Source of the DNA: Clostridiales bacterium
GTDB lineage: Bacteria; Bacillota; Clostridia; Peptostreptococcales; Anaerovoracaceae
Direction: 5' to 3'
Length of the DNA stretch: 64,000 nucleotides
Assembly (NCBI GenBank): GCA_012841165.1
Contig: DUVF01000050.1
Coordinates: 1-64,000 of the forward strand
A program made the position numbers and the translations under genes. How positions within the stretch are numbered: position 1 is the stretch's first letter; every line of letters begins with the position of its first letter. The notes below the pieces were generated by a model. That model had not been told where the DNA came from and ran no database searches. It saw only the letters and a program-made list of their open reading frames with translations. Positions 38,509 through 45,530 of this stretch are shown here, piece after piece.

Positions 38509-38584
38509 GCTTCGTTAGCTCAGCCGGTAGAGCACCTGACTCTTAATCAGGGTGTCCGGGGTTCGAGTCCCCGACGGAGTACCA
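38509..38584 (+). tRNA. tRNA-Lys (anticodon CTT)
   Basis: The 76-base cloverleaf is complete. It has acceptor GCTTCGT/ACGGAGT, D-stem GCTC/GAGC, anticodon stem CCTGA/TCAGG with loop CTCTTAA (anticodon CTT), T-stem CGGGG/CCCCG with loop TTCGAGT, discriminator A and encoded CCA. The first acceptor pair is G1-U72 rather than G-C, and position 4-69 is also a wobble. It has its own promoter and terminator. Confidence 0.97.
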
Positions 38585-38591
38585 AAACAAG

Positions 38592-38627
38592 AACCCCTTA
38601 ACTGCAACGGTTGTGGGGTTTTTTTAT
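38592..38627 (+). terminator. tRNA-Lys terminator
   Basis: AACCCC (38592-38597) pairs with GGGGTT (38615-38620), with an inner AAC/GTT pairing, followed by a run of T. Confidence 0.8.
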
Positions 38628-38655
38628 TTCCCCTCGCGATGCGGTGGCGGGGCAT

Positions 38656-38704
38656 TTGACAAATCTAATGTTTAGAGTTATTCTAAATTTAGATTAAATC
38701 TAAA
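38656..38704 (+). promoter_or_regulatory. perR promoter with two tandem Per-box-like operators
   Basis: TTGACA (38656-38661) and TATTCT (38679-38684) are 17 bases apart. Two adjoining 17-base palindromes cover the -10 and start: 38671-38687, TTTAGA-gttat-TCTAAA, and 38688-38704, TTTAGATT-A-AATCTAAA. Both contain a 7-1-7 core (TTAGAGT-T-ATTCTAA and TTAGATT-A-AATCTAA), which is the architecture of PerR/Fur operators. Repression by the PerR encoded immediately downstream is expected. Confidence 0.82.
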
Positions 38705-38718
38705 TTGGGAGGGTATAC

Positions 38719-39132
38719 ATGATACAGGATCTTTCGACACGACTGAAAAATTCCGGGATCAAGCCATCTGTACAGCGCTTAAAAATCCTCGAATATTTTC
38801 TGCACAACAGGAACCACCCGACAGCGGCAAAGATTTTTCAGGATCTAAACACAGAAATGCCGACCCTTTCCCAGGCAACAGTGTACAACACGCTGGCATT
38901 ATTTAAGGAAAAGCATCTGATCAAGATCATTAGTTCCGAAGACCAGAACGCACGCTATGATCTTACTGACAATGAACACGGTCATTTCTACTGTAAACAG
39001 TGTCGAGAGGTCTACGACTTTCCTTATAACTATGCCGACAACTACGCACAGCTGGAGGGATTTGCTATTGAATCCGAAGAAATCATAATCAAAGGCATTT
39101 GCAAAAAATGCCTTGAACGTACATCTAAATAG
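38719..39132 (+). CDS. perR: Fur-family peroxide-responsive repressor PerR
   Basis: A 137-residue Fur-superfamily repressor. The N-terminal winged helix contains KPSVQRLKILEYFL and LSQATVYNTLALFK. Two structural-zinc CxxC pairs are CKQC (about 92-95) and CKKC (near 132-135). The HGHFYC segment at about 86-91, with D in REVYDF at the expected sensor position, marks PerR rather than Fur, where a Glu is usual. The histidine in NHPTAAK is also present. Peroxide oxidation of a ligand histidine inactivates PerR in characterised relatives. It is followed after nine bases by a peroxiredoxin. Confidence 0.9.
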   Translation: MIQDLSTRLKNSGIKPSVQRLKILEYFLHNRNHPTAAKIFQDLNTEMPTLSQATVYNTLALFKEKHLIKIISSEDQNARYDLTDNEHGHFYCKQCREVYDFPYNYADNYAQLEGFAIESEEIIIKGICKKCLERTSK

Positions 39133-39141
39133 GAGGTATCT

Positions 39142-39813
39142 ATGATGGAACAAAATATTAACTTCCCACTCATCGGGACAGCCGCACCGGAATTTGTCGC
39201 ACAAACAACTCAGGGAAAGATCAACTTCCCCGCGGATTTTAATGGAAAATGGGTGATTCTCTTTTCTCACCCCGCTGACTTTACTCCCGTATGCACCACG
39301 GAGTTCATGACCTTTGCCAGCATGCATGATGAGTTTAAAGCACTGAACACAGAATTGGTGGGGCTCTCCATCGACTCTATTCACTCGCACCTCGCATGGT
39401 TGCAGGCGATCCGCGGCTACACCTGGAATGGGATTGAAAAACCTACCGTAGAGTTCCCGCTTATCGCAGATCTTAAAATGGACGTCGCAAAAAAATATGG
39501 AATGCTGCAGGGTGAGTCCGATACCGCTGCTGTCCGCGCAGTCTTCTTTATTGATCCAGAGGGGATCATCAAGACAATTCTCTACTATCCAGCCTCCCTG
39601 GGAAGAAACTTTGAAGAGATCAAGCGCATTGTCATTGCCCTTCAGAAGGCTGAAGCTGAAAAAGTTGCGCTTCCAGCTAACTGGCAGCCGGGCAAAGATG
39701 TCATCGTGCCTCCTCCCGGAACCTGCGGGGCTATTCGTGAGCGAGTGGAACTGGTTAAAGAAGAGGGCTATGACATGAAAGATTGGTTCCTAACCTTTAA
39801 AAAAGACAAGTAG
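39142..39813 (+). CDS. peroxiredoxin (Prx6-type)
   Basis: A 223-residue thioredoxin-fold peroxidase. The peroxidatic cysteine is in the TPVCTTEF motif at about residue 51. Residues 80-130 carry SIDSIHSHLAWLQAI and FPLIADL. A second cysteine in PPPGTCGAIRE (near 195) lies in the C-terminal arm, as in archaeal-type Prx6 proteins, and could serve as a resolving cysteine. It reduces hydrogen peroxide and organic peroxides. AGGAGG precedes the ATG. It appears to form a two-gene, PerR-controlled unit. Confidence 0.94.
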   Translation: MMEQNINFPLIGTAAPEFVAQTTQGKINFPADFNGKWVILFSHPADFTPVCTTEFMTFASMHDEFKALNTELVGLSIDSIHSHLAWLQAIRGYTWNGIEKPTVEFPLIADLKMDVAKKYGMLQGESDTAAVRAVFFIDPEGIIKTILYYPASLGRNFEEIKRIVIALQKAEAEKVALPANWQPGKDVIVPPPGTCGAIRERVELVKEEGYDMKDWFLTFKKDK

Positions 39814-39820
39814 AACAGAA

Positions 39821-39853
39821 AAAGGCGGCGGTTCATCAGAAACCGCCGCCTTT
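39821..39853. terminator. bidirectional terminator after the peroxiredoxin and amidohydrolase genes
   Basis: A perfect 13-base stem, AAAGGCGGCGGTT/AACCGCCGCCTTT, with a seven-base loop and A/T ends on both strands, lies between convergent genes. Confidence 0.85.
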
Positions 39854-39874
39854 ACAACATTCATTAAGTCCAGA

Positions 39875-41584
39875 TCAATTTGCTTTATAAATTGTTTCGC
39901 CCGCTAAAAGTGTCTGCAGTACATTAACACTTCCTATTTTGACCGGGTCGATTTCCAAAATATTTTGGTCTAAAATGATAAGATCCGCGTTCTTTCCGAC
40001 TTCGATGGATCCATAGACATCTTCGCCGAACAACTGGTAAGCCCCATTAATGGTAAACGCTGCGATCATTTGGTTTACCGTAACTCGTTCATCAGGATTC
40101 TTAATTGTATCGGGATCCCCGGATTCTGCGCATCTCGTCACGCCGATCTGAATCGCCCTGAGAGGCTTAGGTGGCTGTGATACCGGATAGTCGCTGGAAG
40201 CGGATACAACAATGCCTGCATCAAAGAAGGATTTCATCGGGTAGGTTCTGTTAGCCCTCTCTTCCCCTAAATACGGAATTTCGATTTCATAAAACAGGCC
40301 TTCCTCCTTATAGTGCCAATAAGGCTGAACAGAAGCAATGATGTTTAGTTCCGCCATTCTGGCAATATCCTGCGGGTGGATCAACTGCAGGTGCGTTATA
40401 GCATGACGGTTGTCTTTATCGCCATTCTGATCATGTGCATATTCACATGCATCGATAATCATTCTATTTGCCCCGTCAACAATCGCGTGGCTATGTATCG
40501 TTATGCCTAAGGAATCAGCCTTAGCATACAACTGGTTCAGGGAATCCTGATCCCAAAGCGGCTCACTTCTAAAGCCCGGCGTATCAGCATAATCCTCCAG
40601 CAGATAACCGGTTTTTCCTTCTACTACACCATCGTTGAAGATTTTAATGGCATTTATAGAGAAGTTGCCTCCGGCCGTCTCTTCCATGAGGCTTTTGCAT
40701 TTATCAACTTCATCCAAAAAGCCTTCACTGCAAATTATCGGATATCCGCCATAAACCCGAAGCTTTAATTCGCCTGATTTCTCAAGTTCTTCGTAAGCAT
40801 CCCACACATTGGGCTTAAAATCTATTGACGGATCCCAGTATGTGGTTATGCCGTAACTCATCGCTTCATCCTGCCACGCCAAAATGCCGGCTTTGTATTC
40901 TTCTACTGTGTATTCCGGTATTATTTTCGTAACCAGCTCCATGGCGTTCTCACGGAAACAACCGACAGGGTTTCCTTTTGAGTCTCTCTCAATAACTCCG
41001 CCCGGTATATCCGGCGTATTCGCGTCCACTCCCATAAGTTCCATCGCCTTGGAATTTACCCAATAGGAATGGCAGTCCATGGGTGACAAAACAATAGGAA
41101 GATCAGTATCAATGGCATCCAACATCTCAGCAGTGGGCAAGCCATTGGGGAAATAGCCGTTAAACCATCCGCCGCCTCTAATGAATGTTAAATCAGGATG
41201 ACTTTCAATAAACTTCCCTATCATGTCTACATACTCTGCAATAGAGGTGCCCTCATACAAGTTTACTTCAAACAAACTGGACGGTCCACCGACGGAGCCA
41301 TGGACATGACCATCAGTAAAGCTTGGCATAGCCATTCCTTCTTCTAAGGTTATCACCTCTGTTTTATCTCCTATATACTCCTTAACACCCTCCTCATCTC
41401 CTACATAGACGTACTTTCCATCTTTGATGGCTACTGCAGAAACAATATCTTCCTCACTGTTGACGGTATAGATGTCTCCGATAATTACGGTATCCGCCGA
41501 ACTGGAATCGGGACTGGAACCGCAGCCTGTAAACGCGAATACCAGCGCCAGGCAAACTAATAGTACTACCGTTTTCCTTCTCAT
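39875..41584 (-). CDS. amidohydrolase 3-family lipoprotein (YtcJ-like)
   Basis: A 569-residue protein with a lipoprotein signal (MRRKTVVLLVCLALVFAF then the FTGC lipobox). It should be anchored outside the membrane after maturation. The rest is an amidohydrolase of the PF07969 type (YtcJ/NfdA-like). The metal HxH is in TDGHVHGS, the GWF block follows, HSHAIVDGANRM lies in the barrel, and the late ASSDYPVS supplies the metal aspartate. These enzymes hydrolyse C-N bonds in N-substituted formamides or similar amides, and the substrate is unknown. AGGAGG precedes the ATG. Extracellular localisation for this family is unusual. The gene looks more AT-rich than its neighbours. Confidence 0.88.
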   Translation of the reverse strand: MRRKTVVLLVCLALVFAFTGCGSSPDSSSADTVIIGDIYTVNSEEDIVSAVAIKDGKYVYVGDEEGVKEYIGDKTEVITLEEGMAMPSFTDGHVHGSVGGPSSLFEVNLYEGTSIAEYVDMIGKFIESHPDLTFIRGGGWFNGYFPNGLPTAEMLDAIDTDLPIVLSPMDCHSYWVNSKAMELMGVDANTPDIPGGVIERDSKGNPVGCFRENAMELVTKIIPEYTVEEYKAGILAWQDEAMSYGITTYWDPSIDFKPNVWDAYEELEKSGELKLRVYGGYPIICSEGFLDEVDKCKSLMEETAGGNFSINAIKIFNDGVVEGKTGYLLEDYADTPGFRSEPLWDQDSLNQLYAKADSLGITIHSHAIVDGANRMIIDACEYAHDQNGDKDNRHAITHLQLIHPQDIARMAELNIIASVQPYWHYKEEGLFYEIEIPYLGEERANRTYPMKSFFDAGIVVSASSDYPVSQPPKPLRAIQIGVTRCAESGDPDTIKNPDERVTVNQMIAAFTINGAYQLFGEDVYGSIEVGKNADLIILDQNILEIDPVKIGSVNVLQTLLAGETIYKAN

Positions 41585-41632
41585 GGCTATCCTCCTTACT
41601 CTACTCTTTACTTACACTTTACATTTACATAA

Positions 41633-42544
41633 TTATATACTTGAGCAAGAAGAAGTACAAGAATATTCAGGATTTTTGCTAAAATTGCCGGCCTCCATCG
41701 CATTCACGACATGCCGCAACAACACCGCTGTGGTAACTGCCCCGACTCCGCCCGGTACGGGTGTGACTGCGTCAACCACCGGCGCAACGTCTTCAAAATC
41801 CAAGTCACCGCTCATCGATCCATCTTCTTTGGTGTTAATGCCCACATCTATCACGATCGACTCCGGCGCAAAAAAAGTTCCATCAAAGTAGCACGCCTGC
41901 CCCACTCCGACGACGACGATGTCTGCTTTACGAGTGATTTTTTTCAGATCGACCGTTCTGGAATGACAAATTGTCGGAGTCGCGTTTTCATTTAACAACA
42001 TTAGCGCGAGCGGTTTCCCCAGCACCAGACTGCGGTTGACGATCACTACATTCCGACCGCTCAGATTATGACCATAGTGCTTGAGGATCTCTATCACCGC
42101 TTCAGGCGTGCAGGGCAGTACGGCGCTGCGGTCTCCGGTAATCAGCTTCTTCAGATTGATTGGATTCATGCAATCTACGTCTTTTTCTGGTGCTATCGAA
42201 TGAGCGATCTCATCTGTATCTAAATGCTCTGGAAGAGGGCGGAAAACAAGAATGCCCTGCACTGAAGGATCCTGATTTAATTTTTGAATATGAACTATAA
42301 ACTCTCCGGCGGAGATTGTAGCCGGCAAGCTAAAAGTCACCGGTCTGATGCCGATTTTACTGCAGTCACGCAAGATCCGTGTTTCATATGCTAGGTCCTC
42401 TTCATTCGCGCCCACTCTGACGATCGCCAGCCCCGGCGCGGCTAGACCGGCGCTCAAGCGTTTGGCTATCGACTCGGCACAAAAATTTAATATCCGGGCG
42501 GCCACCGGTTTTCCAGATAATAGCTTTTTTTCTTGTTTGTTCAT
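41633..42544 (-). CDS. folD: methylenetetrahydrofolate dehydrogenase/cyclohydrolase (FolD), divergent
   Basis: A 303-residue FolD-fold protein. The N-terminal LSGKPVAARI and the NADP-binding VIVNRSLVLGKPLALML match the family, with DCMNPINL and TPEAVIEIL. Two active-site positions differ from the classical enzyme. In the helix LAYETRILRDCSKIGI the usual catalytic lysine (Y....K pattern) is arginine. The GILVQLPLP loop reads GILVFRPLP. I recall similar variants in some clostridial FolD proteins, but I cannot check them here. It should still bind methylene-THF. Whether both the dehydrogenase and cyclohydrolase steps work is uncertain. Confidence 0.9.
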   Translation of the reverse strand: MNKQEKKLLSGKPVAARILNFCAESIAKRLSAGLAAPGLAIVRVGANEEDLAYETRILRDCSKIGIRPVTFSLPATISAGEFIVHIQKLNQDPSVQGILVFRPLPEHLDTDEIAHSIAPEKDVDCMNPINLKKLITGDRSAVLPCTPEAVIEILKHYGHNLSGRNVVIVNRSLVLGKPLALMLLNENATPTICHSRTVDLKKITRKADIVVVGVGQACYFDGTFFAPESIVIDVGINTKEDGSMSGDLDFEDVAPVVDAVTPVPGGVGAVTTAVLLRHVVNAMEAGNFSKNPEYSCTSSCSSI

Positions 42545-42695
42545 ATCTTTGGATGCGCCTTTCTGCTTTTTCCTGCATGTGTTTTTATGTACTTTATCAT
42601 AACAAAAAAGTCGTCAATCCCCTATTGTTTTCAGGCATTTTGTTTTCTTTTTAACATTTTTTGAGGCTCCTCCGCTTAGAAAAGGGGGATTGCCC

Positions 42696-42723
42696 TTGTC
42701 TGTCAAGCGCGATTTGTTATAAT
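42696..42723 (+). promoter_or_regulatory. promoter of the small membrane protein at 42761
   Basis: TTGTCT (42696-42701), 16 bases, then TATAAT (42718-42723) with an upstream TG (42715-42716). The ribosome site GAGGAGA precedes the gene. Confidence 0.6.
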
Positions 42724-42760
42724 GGACGGGAAAGAAACATGTATAGAGGAGACTTAACCG

Positions 42761-43099
42761 ATGGGAGAAACTATTTATAAACTTTATCTTTATATCGGCA
42801 TCATGGGGTTCATTTATGTACCATTGACTGTTATTTTAGCGACCATCCGTAAACATAAGTATCGTCGTTTTTTTCGCAATACCTTTTTAATGATTTTATT
42901 TTTCGTTCAAGCCGCCCTTTACACTGGCTTGTATTTTTACCGTGAGACCGCTGCCGGAAACGACAGCGCCTCAGTTTTTGTATACATGATTATGGCCGGG
43001 GCATTATCGTTTGCTTACGCTATGGTTCAAATGATCGATCTTTTGTTCTGCTCCCAAAAAATGAAAAAAGAGGCTGAATCACCGCGCATTCGACTCTAG
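42761..43099 (+). CDS. small hypothetical membrane protein
   Basis: A 112-residue protein with three hydrophobic segments (about residues 6-27, 40-60 and 70-95) and short basic loops (IRKHKYRRFFRN). The C-terminal tail KKEAESPRI is polar. I do not recognise a family. It has a good promoter and ribosome site and is a stand-alone gene between folD and a convergent metallopeptidase-like gene, so it is likely real and expressed. Confidence 0.65.
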   Translation: MGETIYKLYLYIGIMGFIYVPLTVILATIRKHKYRRFFRNTFLMILFFVQAALYTGLYFYRETAAGNDSASVFVYMIMAGALSFAYAMVQMIDLLFCSQKMKKEAESPRIRL

Positions 43100-43111
43100 T
43101 TACGGTCTGCT

Positions 43112-43501
43112 CTATCTTGAACGATCAAGTCTATCGGCTTCATCCAGATAACGCCGCAGCTGAATCTCATCTTCAATTTCCAAAGCATTTTCTCCAGCCA
43201 GGCCTTCTATATGATGTCGGAATTCATGCCGCAACACCCTGCGCAACTGATCCTTGTAGTATTCTGCCGATCGATGGCCGTACATTTTCACAAAGGAACC
43301 GTAAAAGATTTCGATATAACGCCCCATTCCAGGGTGCCGATGGTACATGCCCATGATATACAAGTCATCGGCGCGGCCTTGCGGATGGTATTTCACTTCG
43401 TCTTTTAACAGAATGCCCCCGTTCAGATCGCGATAAAAAATCGGAGGAAGCTCTTCTGCCACCTCGTTCAGCATGATTTCGGTTTCTTCAATTGTAAACA
43501 T
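43112..43501 (-). CDS. metallopeptidase-like protein (minimal zincin)
   Basis: A 129-residue protein of the small zincin type (PF06262-like). The zinc-binding HExxH is HEFRH near residue 103 within LRHEFRHHIEGLAG. The N-terminal half has the conserved RDLNGGILL and DLYIMGMYHR segments. The ATG at 43501 is preferred over the GTG at 43510 because GAGGTG is six bases upstream. Members are intracellular and poorly characterised, and no substrate is known. Confidence 0.8.
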   Translation of the reverse strand: MFTIEETEIMLNEVAEELPPIFYRDLNGGILLKDEVKYHPQGRADDLYIMGMYHRHPGMGRYIEIFYGSFVKMYGHRSAEYYKDQLRRVLRHEFRHHIEGLAGENALEIEDEIQLRRYLDEADRLDRSR

Positions 43502-43605
43502 TCGCTTCACCTCGTTATTATAATGGCTTATTCCCTAAAATGCTCTCTACTAAAACGTTTTCCGGAAAGAGTCAGCTCATTCGTCGTTTAAAAGCACCTG
43601 ACTCA

Positions 43606-43614
43606 TGGTATACT
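43606..43614 (+). promoter_or_regulatory. extended -10 promoter of msrAB
   Basis: TGgTATACT (TG at 43606-43607, TATACT at 43609-43614) lies 62 bases before the msrAB start. Confidence 0.5.
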
Positions 43615-43675
43615 GAGATGATCGAAAAAACAAAGACCTGCTGTAAGATTTAAAGAGGATGGGTTTAAAACCGCC

Positions 43676-44620
43676 ATGAAAACTATTTATTTGGCCGGTG
43701 GCTGCTTTTGGAGCTTGGAAGAATACCTGCGCCGACTACCCGGAGTAATCAGTACTGAAGTCGGCTATGCCAACGGAACTACAGAAAATCCCACATATGA
43801 AGATGTCTGCCGCCGGCGCAGCGGACACACCCAAACCGTCAAGGTAGCCTATGATCCTGCGAAGATCAGCCTGGTACACCTGCTAAATATGTTTCTCGAC
43901 GTGATAGATCCCTTTTCGTTCAACCGGCAGGGCAATGACCATGGGCCACAATACCGAAGCGGCATTTATTATACTGAACCGGCTGATGAAGCGACTATCC
44001 GAAAACTTCTGCAGCCGCTAGGCTCTTCTTCTGCCCGGCCTTTAGCTGTTGAGGTGTTGCCGCTTGTGCAGTTTGCCAAAGCAGAAGAATACCATCAGTC
44101 CTATTTGAAAAAACATCCTGACAGCTACTGCCATATTGAACCGCAAGCTTTTGAGAAGGCCAGCCGGGCTATAGTCGATCCCGGCCTCTATCCGCCGGTC
44201 AGCAAGGACGAACTCCGACGCAGGTTGTCTCCCGAACAATATCGGGTAGTCTGCCAGGACGGCACAGAAGCGCCCTATGTCAATATCTATAACGATCATT
44301 TTGAACCGGGGATCTATGTCGACATCGCGACCGGTGAGCCTCTTTTCAGTTCACGCGACAAGTTTGAAGGCGACGGCTGGCCCAGCTTCAGCCAACCGAT
44401 CGATCCCTCCTGCATCCGCTATTGCAAAGACCGTTCGGCAGGTTTGCAGCGCCAGGAAGTCCGCAGCCGCAGTGGAAATTCTCATCTTGGCCATGTCTTC
44501 CAGGATGGTCCGGAAGATCGCGGCGGCTTGCGTTATTGCATAAACAGCGCCGCCTTGCGTTTCATTCCCAAAGATGAAATGGCTGCGGCCGGCTACGAAG
44601 CTTTTTTGCCCTATGTTTAG
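43676..44620 (+). CDS. msrAB: fused methionine sulfoxide reductase A/B
   Basis: A 314-residue MsrA-MsrB fusion that reduces both S and R forms of methionine sulfoxide in proteins. The MsrA part is residues 1-160 with the catalytic GGCFW (Cys 10) and HDPTQLNRQG-like NRQGNDHGPQYRS. The MsrB part is 170-314 with GDGWPSFSQP, SHLGHVF and RYCINSAAL (catalytic Cys near 288). The zinc CxxC pairs found in some MsrB proteins are absent, as in several Firmicutes. No signal peptide is seen, so it is cytoplasmic. It is monocistronic. Confidence 0.96.
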   Translation: MKTIYLAGGCFWSLEEYLRRLPGVISTEVGYANGTTENPTYEDVCRRRSGHTQTVKVAYDPAKISLVHLLNMFLDVIDPFSFNRQGNDHGPQYRSGIYYTEPADEATIRKLLQPLGSSSARPLAVEVLPLVQFAKAEEYHQSYLKKHPDSYCHIEPQAFEKASRAIVDPGLYPPVSKDELRRRLSPEQYRVVCQDGTEAPYVNIYNDHFEPGIYVDIATGEPLFSSRDKFEGDGWPSFSQPIDPSCIRYCKDRSAGLQRQEVRSRSGNSHLGHVFQDGPEDRGGLRYCINSAALRFIPKDEMAAAGYEAFLPYV

Positions 44621-44673
44621 AGTCTCTTTATGTTAATGTTTTTTTAGAATTGCTTGATTGGCCAGCCTATCTA

Positions 44674-45513
44674 TCAAGCACCGAATACATAGACGTTTCC
44701 TTGAAGCACTAATTCTATCTCTCCTGACAATTCCAATCGGTTGACATTTCCATTCCAGCCTGCGCTGCCGACCAAAACGCCTCCGGGTTGGTAAACACTT
44801 ATCGCTGTCAATGTTTTACGTTCAATATCGGACCGAGCAGCCAGGAGCGCCATCGTGCCGGAACCGCAACTGCTCTCCCAAACCAGCGAGTCTACCTGTT
44901 TGATGGAAACAGCCGGTGTCATAAAGTGCCGCTCTGTCTCATAGAACATCACTCCAAAGTTTGAACTGTCAAACCCAAACGAACGGATCAGGCGCTCGAC
45001 TGATGCTATCAGTTCAGGCGCCGGCTGTTGTTCCCACAGGACCACATGAATAATACCCTCAAATGCTACGATGCTGTAAGAGCCAAGTTCAGATTTACGG
45101 CCATGATGCAAGGCTCTCGGCAAAGGCATCTCGATGTCTGCCCGACAGCGATAAGGAACAGTCGTAGGATAAACATCTACCTTCAGTAAGCCGCTGATTC
45201 CGGAAGATTCGAAACAGATTGTCTGTCGGTTTTCAGGCGGTATCGGGCTGTCGCTTTCTGGAATCAACTTTAAGGCCGCCGCCATTGCTGCGCAGCGAGC
45301 AGCGTTTCCACAAAACTCTCCGCCCATCATTTGCAGGCGAAAAGCGGCATCCGAACGGACTGCCGCCTCTATAAAACCGACTTGTTCCGCCGCTAAACCT
45401 TTCTCGCTCATCAAGCGGGCGGCTTTCTCCGGTTGAAGACTTCTTTCTACCGGATCAAGTACCAGGATCGTGGTATTACCGCTGGGATTGAATTTCAGGA
45501 CATGATGTTTCAT
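44674..45513 (-). CDS. DapF-fold amino-acid racemase, closest in motifs to histidine racemase CntK
   Basis: A 279-residue member of the diaminopimelate epimerase fold. Both active-site cysteines are present: EFCGNAARC (about residue 68) and WESSCGSGTM (about 215). The N terminus is unlike true DapF (HGLGNDF). It reads KFNPSGNTTILV, followed by AEQVGFIEAA and, later, VYQPGGVLVGS. These are features I associate with CntK, the histidine racemase of staphylopine synthesis. The upstream neighbour is hisC, after 18 bases. No cntL/cntM-type genes are visible, so a metallophore cannot be claimed. The substrate assignment is provisional. Confidence 0.75.
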   Translation of the reverse strand: MKHHVLKFNPSGNTTILVLDPVERSLQPEKAARLMSEKGLAAEQVGFIEAAVRSDAAFRLQMMGGEFCGNAARCAAMAAALKLIPESDSPIPPENRQTICFESSGISGLLKVDVYPTTVPYRCRADIEMPLPRALHHGRKSELGSYSIVAFEGIIHVVLWEQQPAPELIASVERLIRSFGFDSSNFGVMFYETERHFMTPAVSIKQVDSLVWESSCGSGTMALLAARSDIERKTLTAISVYQPGGVLVGSAGWNGNVNRLELSGEIELVLQGNVYVFGA

Positions 45514-45530
45514 TGATCCCTCTGCTCCTC

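Noticed and set aside
38410-38601. A 63-codon plus-strand frame
   Set aside because: It spans the tRNA-Lys promoter, the whole tRNA and the start of its terminator, so it is not a protein gene.
44652-44682. Inverted repeat TGCTTGAT/ATCAAGCA near the end of the racemase gene
   Set aside because: An eight-base stem, but neither strand has a following T-run, and it overlaps the stop codon, so I do not call it a terminator.
44674-45513. Annotation of the racemase simply as diaminopimelate epimerase
   Set aside because: The fold and both cysteines fit, but the N-terminal block and the GFIE motif differ from true DapF, so a DAP role is not assumed.
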